DNA of 64,000 nucleotides from Glandiceps talaboti (Eukaryota; Hemichordata; Enteropneusta; Spengelidae): NCBI RefSeq assembly GCF_964340395.1, contig NC_135557.1, positions 9,315,460 to 9,379,459 of the forward strand, read 5' to 3'. Shown piece by piece: positions 63,029 to 64,000 of this stretch (position 1 is its first letter; each line of letters starts with the position of its first letter). The notes under the pieces were generated by a model. It saw only the letters and a program-made list of their open reading frames with translations, ran no database searches and was not told where the DNA came from. The position numbers and the translations under genes were made by a program.

Positions 63029-63174
63029 TCTAGACCATTCTATTGAAATTTGTTTGTACATAATACGTATCATTTATAAAAGGTCCTGTAATGATGAACG
63101 GATGTTGGGGTACTGGATACAAGGAAGGAGATCCATGCTTTGAAAGCCGAGTACCTTCCAAGTCAACTTGTGTT
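62498..63174 (+). CDS. Two further exons, alternative 3' route or a new gene (runs off the window)
   Basis: Exon 62498-62642 (145 nt; phase 0 in, phase 1 out) and exon 63083-63174 (92 nt; phase 1 in, phase 0 out), with acceptors TTTACTATTAAAG and CATTTATAAAAG and donors G|GTGAGT and GTT|GTAAGT. The first is acidic and hydrophilic (S-V-D-I-Q-P-Q-N-G ... Y-Y-S-Y-P-M-G-V-G). The second has G-C-W-G-T-G-Y and C-F-E-S-R-V-P. Exon 55784-55998, if it uses its first donor, ends in phase 0 and fits 62498. The C-W-G-x-G-Y motif and secreted context would fit the N-terminal part of a second MACPF-type gene, but that is speculative. Confidence 0.6.
62820..63024. repeat. (AT)n(CA)n(AT)n compound microsatellite
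   Basis: Sits in the intron between the two exons 62498-62642 and 63083-63174, ending about 60 bp before the second. Confidence 0.93.
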
Positions 63175-64000
63175 GTAAGTATACCTTATTTAGCCAATTT
63201 GTCAGCCAGGTTCAGGAAAAGAGGATTACGTGATTAACAAATGGATATCAGTGTAGGTATTTTGTCCTTTGTTTTTTAACTTTTGTCATCGCCTCCATTG
63301 TGCCATCTTTAGTTCCTTTACGGATAAGATGCAGGTTCGTTGGCTCACTTTTCCTTCATAATATTTCACATTGAAGACAAGCTAAATACACTATGTGTTG
63401 CATGTATTATGTTGAGCCTATATTTCAAGTTGTGGTTTTTGATGATTTTTTCTTTACTTTTTCAAGCATATTACTGATTTTTTACCAACAAACTGCGTTT
63501 TTTGTCGATTTTCACTTAACAGTATTTAACTTTAACAAACAGTCAAATATAGTAAATTTTTTTCAACTGTAAATGAAACTTGAGTTGATAAGCTAAAAAG
63601 GTTTGCCTTGGTTTGCTTAGTTTTTATTTCAATGTCTTGTAATAATCATCGAAAGTTGTATTTTTGTATTTTTTGCATAAATTAACACCTTTCACACTCG
63701 TCGATGCAATATCTCTCTGTTCCCTCATTTTTTTACTATCCAGAGTAACCTTTCTGGTATAGTCTCTCCGAGTATTGTCTACAAATTCAAGACACATGGG
63801 TTGGTTCGACGCCAAGCTAAATAGTTTCATGTCATAAAATAATATGGGATACGTTCTTATTTAAGCCATGTTCCTGCTCATGTATAATTAGGCATTACTA
63901 CGCAGTTTTGCATCTGACGTGAACTCTCAAGTCTCGAAGATAGCGTGGTTCACTTTCGACGCACCAACTATGTTGATTAAATCATGTTATTAATGTAAAT
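63175..64000 (+). other. Start of an intron running to the window edge
   Basis: Donor GTAAGT at 63175. Nothing coding is supported in the remaining 800 bases. Confidence 0.5.

Overview
This is a eukaryotic, AT-rich, intron-rich window, most likely from a marine invertebrate animal. The evidence is GT-AG introns in consistent phase, metazoan-type secreted multidomain exons, AATAAA signals, a CR1/L2-grade LINE, Penelope-like elements and very many (AT)n, (ATGT)n and (CATA)n microsatellites. The MACPF plus hevein-like chitin-binding combination made me think of deuterostomes (hemichordate or lancelet grade), but the species cannot be named from this sequence.

Region 1 (1-23.7 kb, + strand) is the 3' part of one large gene. 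I traced 18 usable exons (116 to stop at 23519) that join in perfect phase to about 1,072 codons; the 5' exons lie left of the window. The order is a MACPF pore-forming domain with an R-W-G-T-H-Y signature, a linker, a region resembling the farnesoic-acid-methyltransferase-like (Methyltransf_FA) fold (tentative), a cysteine-rich segment, and a run of hevein-like (ChtBD1) modules, each on its own phase 1-1 exon. One further module exon (20270-20366) is truncated and looks dead. The introns hold a 53-bp and a 30-bp minisatellite (the latter with higher-order structure), a TIR element, a near-perfect 144-bp foldback and a damaged hammerhead-like motif.

Region 2 (23.7-36.6 kb) is repeat-rich: a degenerate ~300-bp repeat array, a broken 4-kb LINE on the minus strand (29.2-33.3 kb), and a second LINE 3' tail ending in (TTGA)n.

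Region 3 (36.7-49.2 kb) is a tandem array of a ~1.65-kb unit, about seven copies plus one inverted fragment. The units carry a conserved TATA-like motif on + and, on -, short cysteine-containing reading frames with credible splice sites. Penelope-like pieces sit in or beside the unit's (AT)n tract, with hammerhead-ribozyme folds that I could pair by hand (38012-38055 minus, 46029-46073 plus, and a mutated one at 38571-38616 minus).

Region 4 (49.2-64 kb) starts another + strand gene: a signal-peptide exon (53253), then an exon with a furin-type site followed by an Ala/Gly-rich helix, then either a terminal exon with a poly(A) signal (58295-58578) or further exons at 62498 and 63083 running towards the right edge. 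The two routes need different splice phases, and exon 2 offers two donors 4 nt apart that fit them. Copies of the ~300-bp repeat return at 60.4-62.4 kb in the opposite orientation.

Taken together, gene 1 looks like a secreted pore-forming effector able to bind chitin or GlcNAc surfaces, which fits innate defence or egg and venom proteins; this role is inferred. All coordinates were read by eye and no searches were run.
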